Notes under the pieces: model-generated
Databases searched by the model: none
Told to the model about the DNA's origin: nothing
Seen by the model: only the letters and a program-made list of their open reading frames with translations
Part shown: positions 7,545-16,668 of the stretch, piece after piece
Position numbering within the stretch: the first letter of the stretch is position 1
How the letters are laid out: the number at the start of each line of letters is the position of its first letter
Made by a program: the position numbers and the translations under genes
NCBI GenBank assembly: GCA_006218025.1
Contig: VBWA01000011.1
Location: 98,912-162,911 of the forward strand
Direction: 5' to 3'
Length of the DNA stretch: 64,000 nt
Origin: Rhodocyclaceae bacterium
Lineage (GTDB): Bacteria > Pseudomonadota > Gammaproteobacteria > Burkholderiales > Rhodocyclaceae

Positions 7545-9989
7545 ATGAGCGAGCCCGTCACGATTGCGATCATCGGCGCCGGCCCCGGAGGGCTTTCGGC
7601 GGCAGCGCGCGCGGCCGCCCTTGGCGTGTCCCACGTCCTGCTGGAAGCCGCGCCACATATCGCCAATACCCTGCGCCGCTATCCAAGGGCCAAGCACGTC
7701 ATGGCGGAACCCGCCGCACTGCCGCTCAGAAGCCCCTTGAGCTTCGCCGCCGGACCGCGCGAAACCGTTCTCGATACCTGGGATGATGAACTGCGCCGGT
7801 GCGGCGTCAAGTTGCGCGTCGACGCGCGCGTGACGGCCATCGACGGCACACGCGGAGCCTTTCGCATTGCGCTGGCCTCGGGCGAAACCCTGACCGCAGC
7901 CTTTGTCGTTCTTGCCATCGGCTTGCAGGGCAACATCCGCCGGCTCGGCATGGCCGGGGAGAGTCTGCCGGGGGTGCAGTACCAGCTCGACGATCCGGAT
8001 GAGTACCAGGACGAAACCATCGTCGTCATCGGTGCCGGCGACGCGGGGATCGAGAACGCCATGGCTTTGACGCGGCACAACGAGGTCATTCTCATCAACC
8101 GCGGCGAGGCCATCGTCGAGTGCGCGGAAGGCAACTTCAATGCGGCAATGGCGGCCCTTGAAAAGGGCGAGCTTGAGTGCCGGCATGGCACGGTTGTCGA
8201 AGCCATCGAGGCGGGTGAAGCGGACGGGTTTCCCCTCAGAGTGATCGCCAACACGCCGCAGGGTGTGGAGAGGATTCGCTGTCATCGCGTCATCGCGCGC
8301 CTCGGCGCCGACCCGCCGCGCCAACTCATGGAGAGCTTCGGCATCGCCTTCCCCAACGCCGACCTCGATGCGCTGCCGCGACTCGGCGCCGAGGGAGAAT
8401 CCAGCGTACCGGGCCTGTTCGTCGTCGGCGCGCTGGCCGGCTGTCCCCTGATCAAGCAGGCGATGAACCAGGGGCAGGACGCGATCGACCGGATACTGGG
8501 CAGTCCGGTGGAACCGGTGGACGAGCCCATGCTCAAGGCAAAGCTCGCCGGATTCCGTCATGCGTCATCGGTCGCCGCGAGCCTGCTTGAAATACAGCGC
8601 GCGCTGCCCTTGTTCGCCGGGCTGTCCGCCGCCCAGTTGCGCGGCGTCCTGCTGGCGAGCACGGTCCGCGCGCCGCGTGCGGGGGAGGTCGTTTTCCAGC
8701 GCAACGATTACAGCACCTCGTTTTATTCCATTGTCGAAGGCGATGTTAGCGCTCATGTCCCGGACTGGGAAACAGACATTCAGCTCATCGCGGGAGACTT
8801 TTTCGGCGAAATGGGGCTGATCTCGGGGCGCCGCCGCTCGGCGACGATCACCGCGGGCGAAAACTGCACGCTGATCGAAACGCCGCGACGCACCATGCTC
8901 AAACTACTGTCGGTCGAGTCGGTCCGTCGCCGCATCGACCAGGTTGCCATCCGGCGGGCGATACACCGCTACATCGGGCTTTTCCTGGAGGAACACGAAC
9001 TTGACCATCTGGCGCGCAGTGCCCGCATCGAGCGCTATGAAGCAGGAGCGGTGCTGTTCCGCGAAGGGGACGAGGCCGACGGCCTGTATTTGATCCGGCG
9101 TGGTTCGGTGACGGTTTCGCGCATGATCGGTGGCCGCGAAGTCGTGCTGTTCTATGCCGCAGCGGGCAGCTATGTCGGCGAAATGGCCCTGGTATCCGGC
9201 AAGCCACGCTACGCCACGGTCCGCGCGGTCGGCGGCAGCGAAGTCATCGTGCTCGATGCGGCGCATGTGGTATGGCTCGCGAGCCGGCATCCCGACATGC
9301 GCCGGCAGATGGACGAGCGCTATTTCGACTACATGCAAGCCGGCGAAGAGGAACATCGACTGGCAACGGAGACGGACGCGGCGCGCGGCCAGCCGGAGAA
9401 CCTGGTCGCCTTCCTGATGCAGCAGGGCATCGGCGAAGCCACCGACGTGTTGCTGATCGACCTGTCGCTGTGCATCCGCTGCGACAACTGCGAGACCGCG
9501 TGCGCCGAAACCCATCAAGGGTCGTCGCGCCTGAATCGCGAGGCGGGGCCGACCCTGGCCAACATCCACATCCCCGCCTCCTGCCGCCACTGCGAACATC
9601 CGCACTGCATGAAGGACTGTCCGCCTGACGCCATTCACCGCTCGGTCGGAGGCGAAGTATTCATCGACGACAGTTGCATGGGTTGCGGCAATTGCATGAC
9701 GAATTGTCCCTATGGGGTCATACGGATCGCGGCCGTCAACCTCGGCTACCGGCCCCCCAGTCTGTGGCGAACGCTGTTCGGCAGCGGCACCGCAAGCGGG
9801 ACCCCGCCCGATGGCGGCTGCATGCCGCCCAAGGCGGTCAAGTGCGACATGTGCAAGCAGCTCGCGGCGGGACCCGCCTGCGTGCGCGCCTGTCCCACCG
9901 GCGCCGCCCTGCGCGTCAGCCCGGAGGCCTTTCTGGAATACGCCAGACGCAAGGTCGACGACGGCGCGCGGCCGTCCCTGGCCGGATAG
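7545..9989 (+). CDS. FAD/NAD(P) oxidoreductase with two cNMP domains and multiple [4Fe-4S] sites
   Basis: About 814 residues, one polypeptide with four modules. (1) A thioredoxin-reductase-like flavin domain with 'AIIGAGPGGLSAAA' for FAD and 'IVVIGAGDAGIENA' (about residue 160) for NAD(P)H; the CxxC disulfide of true thioredoxin reductases is not seen. (2) and (3) Two cyclic-nucleotide-binding-like domains (about 355-455 and 485-585) with 'GDFFGEMGLISG' and 'GSYVGEMALVSG'. (4) A DmsB/HybA-like ferredoxin region (about 640-790) with four Cys groups: CIRCDNCETAC, CRHCEHPHCMKDC, CMGCGNCMTNC and CDMCKQ...CVRAC. Electron flow NAD(P)H-FAD-FeS is implied, gated by a nucleotide. It has no membrane segment and is cytoplasmic. 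Upstream in-frame starts at 7509 and 7533 are possible; no good ribosome site decides. Confidence 0.82.
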   Translation: MSEPVTIAIIGAGPGGLSAAARAAALGVSHVLLEAAPHIANTLRRYPRAKHVMAEPAALPLRSPLSFAAGPRETVLDTWDDELRRCGVKLRVDARVTAIDGTRGAFRIALASGETLTAAFVVLAIGLQGNIRRLGMAGESLPGVQYQLDDPDEYQDETIVVIGAGDAGIENAMALTRHNEVILINRGEAIVECAEGNFNAAMAALEKGELECRHGTVVEAIEAGEADGFPLRVIANTPQGVERIRCHRVIARLGADPPRQLMESFGIAFPNADLDALPRLGAEGESSVPGLFVVGALAGCPLIKQAMNQGQDAIDRILGSPVEPVDEPMLKAKLAGFRHASSVAASLLEIQRALPLFAGLSAAQLRGVLLASTVRAPRAGEVVFQRNDYSTSFYSIVEGDVSAHVPDWETDIQLIAGDFFGEMGLISGRRRSATITAGENCTLIETPRRTMLKLLSVESVRRRIDQVAIRRAIHRYIGLFLEEHELDHLARSARIERYEAGAVLFREGDEADGLYLIRRGSVTVSRMIGGREVVLFYAAAGSYVGEMALVSGKPRYATVRAVGGSEVIVLDAAHVVWLASRHPDMRRQMDERYFDYMQAGEEEHRLATETDAARGQPENLVAFLMQQGIGEATDVLLIDLSLCIRCDNCETACAETHQGSSRLNREAGPTLANIHIPASCRHCEHPHCMKDCPPDAIHRSVGGEVFIDDSCMGCGNCMTNCPYGVIRIAAVNLGYRPPSLWRTLFGSGTASGTPPDGGCMPPKAVKCDMCKQLAAGPACVRACPTGAALRVSPEAFLEYARRKVDDGARPSLAG

Positions 9990-10000
9990 GGGATATCCTC

Positions 10001-10831
10001 ATGCAGCGTCCCACCCTGCTCGGATTCAATCGCCATCGCCACCTCAAGGCGGCGGGCCTGCTGGTGGCCGTCGCCACGCTGGCCTACGCGCTTGACCGCC
10101 CGCCTGTTCCCTCCTACGGCGGCACCTGGCTGGGTTATGCGCTGGGCATCGTTGCCGCGCTGCTGGTGCTTCGCCAGCTGTGGCTGGGCGTTCGCCGGCG
10201 TCACCACGGCGGCAGCGGCAATCTGCAAGACTCGGTTTCGGCGCATGTCCATTTCGGCGCGGCGCTGGTGGTGCTGGCGACCCTGCATAGCGGCTTCCAC
10301 CTTGGCTGGAACGTCCACACGCTGGCCTACCTGCTGCTGCTGGCGATGCTGGCCAGCGGGGTGTACGGCGTCTTTGCCTATCTGCGCGTTCCGCGCCAGA
10401 TGACCGACAACCTGGGTGAGGAGGGCTTCGCGGACTTGCTGCTGAAGATCGCCGAACTCGACGAGCGTGCGCGCGCGCACGCGCTGTATCTTCCCGACGA
10501 GCTGGGTGCCGTCGTGATGCGAGCGGTAACGCAGACGGTCGTTGGCGGCAAGGTCTTCCGGCAAATGAGCGGACGCCAGCCAGACTGTCCGACACGGGCA
10601 GCGGTACGCCGACTGCATGAAGCCGGCGACCCTCTGGACGCGGCTCAGTCGGCGCACCAGCGCGAGTTGTACTCGATCATGTTGCGCAAGGAATCGCTGC
10701 TGATCCGAGCGCGCAGGGATGTTGCATTCCGCGCCCGCCTCGGATTCTGGTTGTATCTCCATGCCCCGCTGGCCGTCGCCAGCGTCGCCGCGCTGGTGGC
10801 GCATATCGCGGCCACGCTGTTCTATCGTTGA
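10001..10831 (+). CDS. Multi-pass membrane protein, likely b-type heme
   Basis: 276 residues with hydrophobic segments near residues 12-27, 38-58, 80-100, 105-125 and 250-272. Paired His in two of them, H-x12-H in 'HFGAALVVLATLHSGFH' and H-x13-H in 'LHAPLAVASVAALVAHI', have the spacing of heme b ligands in b561/ferric-reductase-like proteins. A soluble stretch (about 135-245) separates them. It starts 11 bp after the FAD/FeS gene and ends 7 bp before the FHA-decaheme gene. The natural reading is that it passes electrons across the inner membrane between those two proteins. Assignment rests on topology and His spacing rather than a clear family signature. Confidence 0.65.
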   Translation: MQRPTLLGFNRHRHLKAAGLLVAVATLAYALDRPPVPSYGGTWLGYALGIVAALLVLRQLWLGVRRRHHGGSGNLQDSVSAHVHFGAALVVLATLHSGFHLGWNVHTLAYLLLLAMLASGVYGVFAYLRVPRQMTDNLGEEGFADLLLKIAELDERARAHALYLPDELGAVVMRAVTQTVVGGKVFRQMSGRQPDCPTRAAVRRLHEAGDPLDAAQSAHQRELYSIMLRKESLLIRARRDVAFRARLGFWLYLHAPLAVASVAALVAHIAATLFYR

Positions 10832-10838
10832 GCCGCCA

Positions 10839-12488
10839 ATGATTCGCTGCCTCCTCGTCCAGATCGCGCGCAACCGGCACGGCCACCCGATCCGCTCCGA
10901 ACGCCGCATCGCCGGCGATACGCTGCGCATCGGTCGCGGCGCGGAGTGCGCGCTCCATCTGCCGGATCATCGCGTCAAGCTGCGCCACGCGGTGATCAGG
11001 GGCGCCGAGGACGGGAAGTTCTACATTGCGGGAGAAGGGACGAGCATCGAGGTCGACGGTGGCTTCCATCAGGTCGCCGAACTGCGACCGGGGACCCGCG
11101 TGCCGATAGGCCCATACCGACTGATTGTTGAGGCCTCCAGCGACGATGGCGAACTCGTCATCTCGGTCGAACTCGTCCATCCGCGTCCGCCGGACGAGGC
11201 CATCCTGGCGCGGGCGCCCGCCAGTCTGGCCGCCGCCGGACTGTCCAAACGCCGGCCCGCGGTCTGGCTGGCAGCCCTGATCGGCCTGTTCTTCCTGCTG
11301 CTGCCCATCCTGCAGGCGACCAGCCCGGCGTTGCGCGAGGCGTTGGCGAGCATGCCGCTGACACCCCGGCAGACATGGAATCCGGGGCCGCTGATGGCGG
11401 GACACCAGACCTTTGCCGGACAATGCGACACATGCCATCGGCGACCTTTTGAACCGGTCCCCGACCATGCGTGCGAAAGCTGTCATCGCGGCACGGCTGC
11501 GCACTCGTCCGCGTCGGCCGCCGTGGTCCGGCGCTGCGCCGAATGCCATCGCGATCACAAGGGCGCGAGCGGACTGGTGCGAGGCGACCGGCCGCTATGC
11601 ATTTCGTGTCACGAAGCGGTCAGGGAACGCGATGCGACATCCGTGTTGGCGAACGTCGATGGCTTCGACAGCGATCATCCGCCCTTCCGTCTGACGCTCA
11701 AGTCCGGTGCTGGGCAGGATCGCCCGCGACGAAATTCCCAGTCCGCCAAAACAGCGCCGACGGAGAACTCCGGGCTCAGGTTTTCGCATCGGGCGCATCA
11801 GGGAAAACTGCGCCTGCCCAGCGACCCGCGACTATTCCGCACCATGGATTGCGGCGATTGTCACCAAGTGGACAGTGGGGATTTGCGCTTCAGGCCGGTG
11901 ACGATGAAGGGCCACTGCTTCGAGTGCCACAAGGAAGCATTCGACTTCAATCCGCCGCTGGACGGGCACCGTTTGCCCCATGGCTCGGAACGCGCGGTGA
12001 TGGATGCCCTCGAGAATTTCCACCTGAAGAAGATCCTGGCCGAAGCCGCGCTGCGCGGCGGCCGCGCAGCGGCTGGCGGTATCCCGCTGCAACAGGCGCT
12101 CGACACCGCTGCCGCAAGGGCGCGCAAGGCGGTGGCGGCGCTGGCCGGCGAGATGGGCTGCGGCTTGTGTCATGAGACCAAAGCGGCCGACGAAACCAGC
12201 GCCGTGCCTTGGACCATCCAGCGGGTGACCGTTACTGAACACTGGCTGCCGGCGGCGCGATTCAGCCATGAAAAGCACCGCGTCGGCAAGTGTGCGGACT
12301 GTCACGCCGTGAGTCACTCGGATCGTAGCGCCGACATTGCGATCCCGGATATCGAAATGTGCCGCCAATGCCATTCCGGCGAACGCCCGGCAGGCGGCAA
12401 GATCGCCAGTCCCTGCGCTTCCTGTCACCGATTCCACCAGCCCGTTGCCGCCCTGCCCGACCCTGTACTCAGCCATCGGCGGGGATGA
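10839..12488 (+). CDS. FHA domain-transmembrane-decaheme cytochrome fusion
   Basis: 549 residues. The N-terminus (1-110) is FHA-like: 'LRIGRGAECALHLPDHRV' then 'KLRHAVI', where the phospho-peptide-contacting Ser of canonical FHA (SxxH) is replaced by Lys. One TM segment (about 140-162) follows, then a C-terminal periplasmic region with ten CxxCH sites: CDTCH (196-200), CESCH, CAECH, CISCH, CGDCH, CFECH, CGLCH, CADCH, CRQCH and CASCH. There is no signal peptide, so the FHA part should be cytoplasmic and the hemes periplasmic. It starts 7 bp after the b-type membrane gene. A cytoplasmic signalling domain joined to a multiheme wire is unusual. ATG 10839 is chosen because FHA begins at once; the longer in-frame start lies inside the upstream gene. 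Confidence 0.83.
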   Translation: MIRCLLVQIARNRHGHPIRSERRIAGDTLRIGRGAECALHLPDHRVKLRHAVIRGAEDGKFYIAGEGTSIEVDGGFHQVAELRPGTRVPIGPYRLIVEASSDDGELVISVELVHPRPPDEAILARAPASLAAAGLSKRRPAVWLAALIGLFFLLLPILQATSPALREALASMPLTPRQTWNPGPLMAGHQTFAGQCDTCHRRPFEPVPDHACESCHRGTAAHSSASAAVVRRCAECHRDHKGASGLVRGDRPLCISCHEAVRERDATSVLANVDGFDSDHPPFRLTLKSGAGQDRPRRNSQSAKTAPTENSGLRFSHRAHQGKLRLPSDPRLFRTMDCGDCHQVDSGDLRFRPVTMKGHCFECHKEAFDFNPPLDGHRLPHGSERAVMDALENFHLKKILAEAALRGGRAAAGGIPLQQALDTAAARARKAVAALAGEMGCGLCHETKAADETSAVPWTIQRVTVTEHWLPAARFSHEKHRVGKCADCHAVSHSDRSADIAIPDIEMCRQCHSGERPAGGKIASPCASCHRFHQPVAALPDPVLSHRRG

Positions 12489-12494
12489 CTCGCA

Positions 12495-13418
12495 TCACGG
12501 TTCGGCCGGCCCCTGAGGCGTCGGCAATGCAGGCCCGCACGGCACTCGATCGAGTCGCCAGTGCGCTTGCGCCCAGATCCAGAGTTCACTCACAGCCGCG
12601 CCCAACAACTCCGGCGGCGGCCGCTGGCCGAGAAACTCCAGCGCGGCATACAGGGCGGGGCCGGGTCGTGAGATGTCCACGGGCGCTGCGAGGGTCTGCT
12701 TCGACAGCTTCTCGCGCTCGGCATTGACCGCCACCGGCAAGTGCGCATAGTCCGGCGTGGGCACGCCAAGACACTGCTGCAGAAAGATCTGGCGCGATGT
12801 CGAGGCCAGCAGATCGGCGCCGCGCACGACATGGGTGATTCCGGCCTCGGCATCGTCGACCACCACCGCCAGCTGGTAGGCAAACAGGCCGTCGGCGCGC
12901 AGAAGGATGAAGTCGCCCGCGTCGCGGGCCAGATCGCTGACGATGCGTCCCTGGATCGCATCGTCGAAGCTCACCCTGGCATCGCGCACCCTCAGTCGCC
13001 AGGCGCGTGCGGTGCGTCCTGGAGCGAGCCCGGCGCGGCACGTGCCCGGATAAATCGCCGCGCCGTCGGGCGCAATGGCCGAATCGGCGAGCTCGCGGCG
13101 CGTGCAGGCGCAGGGAAACACCCGGCCCGCCGCCTTGAGCCTCTCCAGCGCCGCTGCATAGGCTTCGCCGCGGCGGCTTTGCCAGACTATCTCGCCGTCC
13201 CAGGCAAAGCCGAAGGCCTCAAGTGCACGCAGGATTTCGCCCGCCGCGGCCGCAATGCAGCGCGGGGCGTCGACATCTTCCATGCGCAGGTGCCACTCGC
13301 CATACCGGGTCCTCGCCTCCAGAAACGAGCCAACCGCTGCCACCAGGGAACCAAAGTGCAGCGGGCCCGTGGGCGATGGCGCAAAGCGTCCGCGATAGGA
13401 CAATGCTGGAGTCGTCAT
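12495..13418 (-). CDS. gluQ: Glutamyl-Q tRNA(Asp) synthetase
   Basis: 307 residues, a short GluRS-like catalytic domain without an anticodon-binding domain. It attaches Glu to queuosine in tRNA-Asp. It has 'RGRFAPSPTGPLHFGSLVAA' with the HIGH-like 'HFGS', the zinc site 'CACTRREL' plus 'YPGTCRAG', and the KMSKS-like 'EKLSKQT'. ATG 13418 is favoured over GTG 13436. Its presence fits queE at the window edge, since both act in queuosine tRNA modification. It is convergent with the decaheme gene with only 6 bp between stops. Confidence 0.93.
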   Translation of the reverse strand: MTTPALSYRGRFAPSPTGPLHFGSLVAAVGSFLEARTRYGEWHLRMEDVDAPRCIAAAAGEILRALEAFGFAWDGEIVWQSRRGEAYAAALERLKAAGRVFPCACTRRELADSAIAPDGAAIYPGTCRAGLAPGRTARAWRLRVRDARVSFDDAIQGRIVSDLARDAGDFILLRADGLFAYQLAVVVDDAEAGITHVVRGADLLASTSRQIFLQQCLGVPTPDYAHLPVAVNAEREKLSKQTLAAPVDISRPGPALYAALEFLGQRPPPELLGAAVSELWIWAQAHWRLDRVPCGPALPTPQGPAEP

Positions 13419-13487
13419 CGGACAGAGTGATAGCACGCCTTGCGGCGAAACGGTAGGATTCGGTTCATTTCAATCAAGGAAGCAGAC

Positions 13488-13856
13488 ATGGCCATTCTGG
13501 AACTCAATGCCGACAACTTTCAACAGACCATCAACGAAAACGCCAATGTGATCGTGGATTTCTGGGCGCCCTGGTGCGCGCCCTGCCGCGCCTTTGCGCC
13601 GACCTTCGAGGCCGCATCTGAAAAGCAACCCGGCATCATCTTCGCCAAGGTGAATACGGAGGAGCAGCAGGACATCGCCGCTGCCTTCAACATCCGCTCG
13701 ATCCCGACCCTGATGGTCTTTCGCGACCAGATCATAATTTATTCGGAGGCCGGCTCGCTGCCTGCGAGTGCTTTTGACCAATTGATTCAACAGGCCATGG
13801 CGCTCGACATGGACACGGTACGCGCCGACATCGCGGGACAGGGCGGGGCCGGTTAA
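13488..13856 (+). CDS. Thioredoxin-like protein, CAPC active site
   Basis: 122 residues, a thioredoxin fold with 'VDFWAPWCAPCRAFAPTFE' and the cis-Pro loop 'RSIPTLMVF'. The active site reads C30-A-P-C33 instead of CGPC, which usually shifts the redox potential. A C-terminal extension of about 15 residues follows the last helix. ATG 13488 follows an AAGGA site. It is cytoplasmic (no signal peptide) and probably a general or special thiol reductant. It is not in an obvious operon. Confidence 0.87.
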   Translation: MAILELNADNFQQTINENANVIVDFWAPWCAPCRAFAPTFEAASEKQPGIIFAKVNTEEQQDIAAAFNIRSIPTLMVFRDQIIIYSEAGSLPASAFDQLIQQAMALDMDTVRADIAGQGGAG

Positions 13857-13904
13857 GCCAATGCAATAACGGGTTATCATGAAGCTCGTCATCACAGCCC
13901 AGCG

Positions 13905-14891
13905 ATGAAAGCCATGCCTTCCCGGGAAACAAGCGACGACGCGGACATTCGCCGCGTCGAGATGCTTTTCGATAGCCTGCCATCGAGCATCGTCGTGGCG
14001 CTGATCAGCGTTTTTCTGTGCTTCCTGGTGCTGTTCGACACCGTGGACCTGGCGATCCTCAAGGCATGGACGGCCTTCATGCTTTCCGTGCTGGCCGTGC
14101 GCGTGTGGATCTGGCACATGTTCGGCAACCTGGACCGGCAGGCGGAAAACGTTCGTCGCTGGGAATGGCTGTTCGCCGCCGGCGCCTTGCTCACGGGCAT
14201 CGGCTGGGGAGCGCTGTTCGGGCCCCTCTATGCCCCGCCGGCGCACCCGGATGCCCAGATGTTCGTTGCGCTGATGGTGGTCATCACGGCCTTTACCGGC
14301 ACCGTCTTTCTCGCCCTGAGCCACATCACGTTCTGGCTTTTCATCACTCCCACCCTGCTGCCGGCCATTGCCCACTACACTTCCAGCCTTGGCCGCGACG
14401 CGCAGTGGCCGGTCATCGCTGCCGCCTGCTGCATTGCCGTGTTCATCATCGTCCAGCGCAGGCTCTACCAGTCCACTACCGCCAACCTCAAGCGCAGCAC
14501 GGAAGCCGAGTCCCTGCTCGCCGAACAACAGGCGATCTTCGATTCCTCACCAATGGGAATCGCGGTCATCGACCACAAGCAAGTGGTCAAGTGCAACGCG
14601 CGACTGGGCGAGATGCTGGGACGCCGCATCCAGGATCTGACGAGTTCGCACCTCTACAACCATTTTGTCAGTACCGCGGAGGCAGATCAGTTTCTCGCCG
14701 ACAGCAAGGACGCCTTCGACCGTGGCCAACCGGCGCAAGGCATGTATCGCCTGCGTCGCGCCGACGGCACCCAGTTCTGGGCGGAACTTTCGGGCCGCAA
14801 GATGCAGGAGGGGATTACGCGCAGCGTCTGGATGATCTCCGACGTCACGCTGCGCGTCGCCAACGAACGGCGTGCGCATAAACGCGACTAG
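13905..14891 (+). CDS. Membrane PAS-domain protein without output domain
   Basis: 328 residues. The N-terminal half has about five TM segments (near 29-45, 52-70, 88-107, 118-150 and 160-178), like MASE-type sensor regions. A short coiled linker leads to a PAS domain (about 205-320) with 'IFDSSPMGIAVIDHKQVVKC' and 'RLRRADGTQFWAELSGRKM'. The protein ends at 'NERRAHKRD', just where a GGDEF or kinase domain would normally start. It may be a naturally output-less sensor that works through a partner, or a truncated diguanylate cyclase. Two hairpins follow the stop. Confidence 0.72.
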   Translation: MKAMPSRETSDDADIRRVEMLFDSLPSSIVVALISVFLCFLVLFDTVDLAILKAWTAFMLSVLAVRVWIWHMFGNLDRQAENVRRWEWLFAAGALLTGIGWGALFGPLYAPPAHPDAQMFVALMVVITAFTGTVFLALSHITFWLFITPTLLPAIAHYTSSLGRDAQWPVIAAACCIAVFIIVQRRLYQSTTANLKRSTEAESLLAEQQAIFDSSPMGIAVIDHKQVVKCNARLGEMLGRRIQDLTSSHLYNHFVSTAEADQFLADSKDAFDRGQPAQGMYRLRRADGTQFWAELSGRKMQEGITRSVWMISDVTLRVANERRAHKRD

Positions 14892-14900
14892 CTGATGTGG

Positions 14901-14961
14901 GGCGGATTTCAGTCCGCCATGGCCGTCCGCAAGGGATACCGTCTCCGGCTCAGCCGGAGAC
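14901..14961. terminator. Two hairpins between convergent genes
   Basis: GGCGGA-TTTCAG-TCCGCC (14901-14918) and the near-perfect palindrome GTCTCCGGCT-C-AGCCGGAGAC (14941-14961) lie between the PAS gene and ychF, which converge. They probably end transcription from one or both sides. No clear T tract is present, so the mechanism is uncertain. Confidence 0.45.
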
Positions 14962-14976
14962 ATAACTATTGACCGA

Positions 14977-16068
14977 CTACACGTTGAACAGGAAATTCAG
15001 CACGTCGCCATCCTTGACGACGTAATCCTTGCCTTCTGCCCGCATCCTGCCGGCTTCCTTGGCCCCCGCTTCACCCTTGTAGGCGATGAAGTCGTCGAAG
15101 GCGATGGTCTGGGCGCGAATGAAGCCCTTCTCGAAATCGGTATGGATCACACCGGCCGCCTTGGGCGCGGTGTCGCCGACATGGATGGTCCAGGCGCGCA
15201 CTTCCTTGACGCCGGCAGTGAAATAGGTCTGCAGGCCGAGCAGCTTGTAGGCGGCGCGGATCAACCGGTTCAGGCCCGGCTCTTCCAGCCCCAGGTCCGT
15301 CAGGAACATCTGCTTCTCGTCGTCATGGAGATCGGCGATCTCGGCTTCGATCGCTGCGCAGACGGCGACGACTTCGGCCTTTTCGGCAGCGGCGTGGGCC
15401 GTTACGGCATCCAGGTAGGGATTGTTCTCGAAGCCGCCTTCCTTGACGTTGGCGACGTAGAGCACCGGCTTGGCGGTGATCAGGCAGAAGGGCTTGATGC
15501 CGGCCCATTCCTCCTTCGACAGATCGAGCGCCCGCACCGCCTTGGCCTGGTCCAGCTGCGCGATGCATTTTTCGAGCACGGCGCAGAGGATCTTCGCCTC
15601 CTTGTCGCCAGCACTGGCAGGCTTCCTGTAGCGGTTCAGCGCCTTTTCGGCCGTCGCCATGTCGGCCAGCGCGAGTTCGGTGTCGATCACCTCGATGTCA
15701 TTCAGCGGATCGATCTTGCCGGCCACATGTACCACGTTGTCATCGCTGAAACAGCGCACCACATGCACCACCGCGTCGGTTTCGCGGATGTTGGCGAGGA
15801 ACTGGTTGCCCAGCCCCTCGCCCTTGCTGGCGCCGGCCACCAGGCCGGCAATATCGACGAATTCGACGATGGCCGGCTGAATCCTCTGCGGCTTGACGAT
15901 GGCCGACAGCGCGGCCAGGCGGGGGTCGGGGACTTCGACGATACCGACGTTCGGCTCGATGGTGCAGAAGGGATAATTCTCCGCCGCGATGCCCGACTTG
16001 GTCAGCGCGTTGAAAAGGGTGGACTTGCCGACATTGGGCAGTCCGACGATGCCGCATTGGAGACTCAT
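14977..16068 (-). CDS. ychF: Redox/ribosome-associated GTPase YchF
   Basis: 363 residues. An Obg-family P-loop ATPase/GTPase with Walker A '[14 protein letters not shown]', switch '[20 protein letters not shown]', a coiled insert and a C-terminal TGS domain ('[19 protein letters not shown]' to '[10 protein letters not shown]'). It binds ribosomes and prefers ATP in characterised members. ATG 16068 is chosen over the upstream 16152 because the P-loop domain begins there and it overlaps the pth stop (ATGA). It is last in the prs-rplY-pth-ychF run. Confidence 0.96.
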   Translation of the reverse strand: MSLQCGIVGLPNVGKSTLFNALTKSGIAAENYPFCTIEPNVGIVEVPDPRLAALSAIVKPQRIQPAIVEFVDIAGLVAGASKGEGLGNQFLANIRETDAVVHVVRCFSDDNVVHVAGKIDPLNDIEVIDTELALADMATAEKALNRYRKPASAGDKEAKILCAVLEKCIAQLDQAKAVRALDLSKEEWAGIKPFCLITAKPVLYVANVKEGGFENNPYLDAVTAHAAAEKAEVVAVCAAIEAEIADLHDDEKQMFLTDLGLEEPGLNRLIRAAYKLLGLQTYFTAGVKEVRAWTIHVGDTAPKAAGVIHTDFEKGFIRAQTIAFDDFIAYKGEAGAKEAGRMRAEGKDYVVKDGDVLNFLFNV

Positions 16069-16664
16069 GGTTGTTCTTTCGTTGCCGGTGTCGGCTTGCT
16101 GTTGATTTTTTGCGTGGCAGCGGCAAAGTCGCCGCGCGCCAATGTAGGCCATGCCAGCAGTGCGCGATCCAGCGCGGCGTCGATCTCGCTGCGCTCTTCC
16201 TTGCGCGGCGGCTTCAGCACGTAGTCGACGACCTCGTTTCTGTCGCCGGGATGGCCGATGCCGATGCGCAGCCGCCAGTAGTCCTGGGTGCCCAGATGCG
16301 CCGTGATGTCCTTCAGCCCGTTATGGCCGCCGAGGCCGCCGCCGAACTTGAGCCGCATCTGCCCCGGGGGCAGGTCCAGTTCGTCATGCATGACCAGCAT
16401 TTCGGCCGGCTCGATGCGGTAGAACTGGGTCAGCGCGCGCACCGACTGGCCGCAGCGATTCATGAAGGTCTGCGGCAGGAGGAACCACAGGCTCTCGGCG
16501 CGCGCTTGCCCGGCCAGGCCATGAAAGCGCGACTCGCGACCCGGATTGACGCCGAGCTCCCGTGCCAGACGCTCACAAAGCCAAAACCCGGCGTTGTGCC
16601 GGGTTTCAGCGTATTCGGCCCCGGGGTTGCCGAGGCCGACGATCAGACGCAGCGAAGCCTGCAA
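16065..16664 (-). CDS. pth: Peptidyl-tRNA hydrolase
   Basis: 199 residues. It hydrolyses peptidyl-tRNA released from ribosomes. It has '[20 protein letters not shown]' with catalytic His in 'TRHNAG', '[13 protein letters not shown]', '[12 protein letters not shown]'-like sequence '[13 protein letters not shown]' and '[13 protein letters not shown]'. No ATG is suitable: a TTG at 16664, just after the rplY stop, gives the standard N-terminus. The C-terminus overlaps ychF by ATGA. The usual beta-proteobacterial order rplY-pth-ychF is kept. Confidence 0.94.
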   Translation of the reverse strand: MQASLRLIVGLGNPGAEYAETRHNAGFWLCERLARELGVNPGRESRFHGLAGQARAESLWFLLPQTFMNRCGQSVRALTQFYRIEPAEMLVMHDELDLPPGQMRLKFGGGLGGHNGLKDITAHLGTQDYWRLRIGIGHPGDRNEVVDYVLKPPRKEERSEIDAALDRALLAWPTLARGDFAAATQKINSKPTPATKEQP

Positions 16665-16668
16665 GAGA

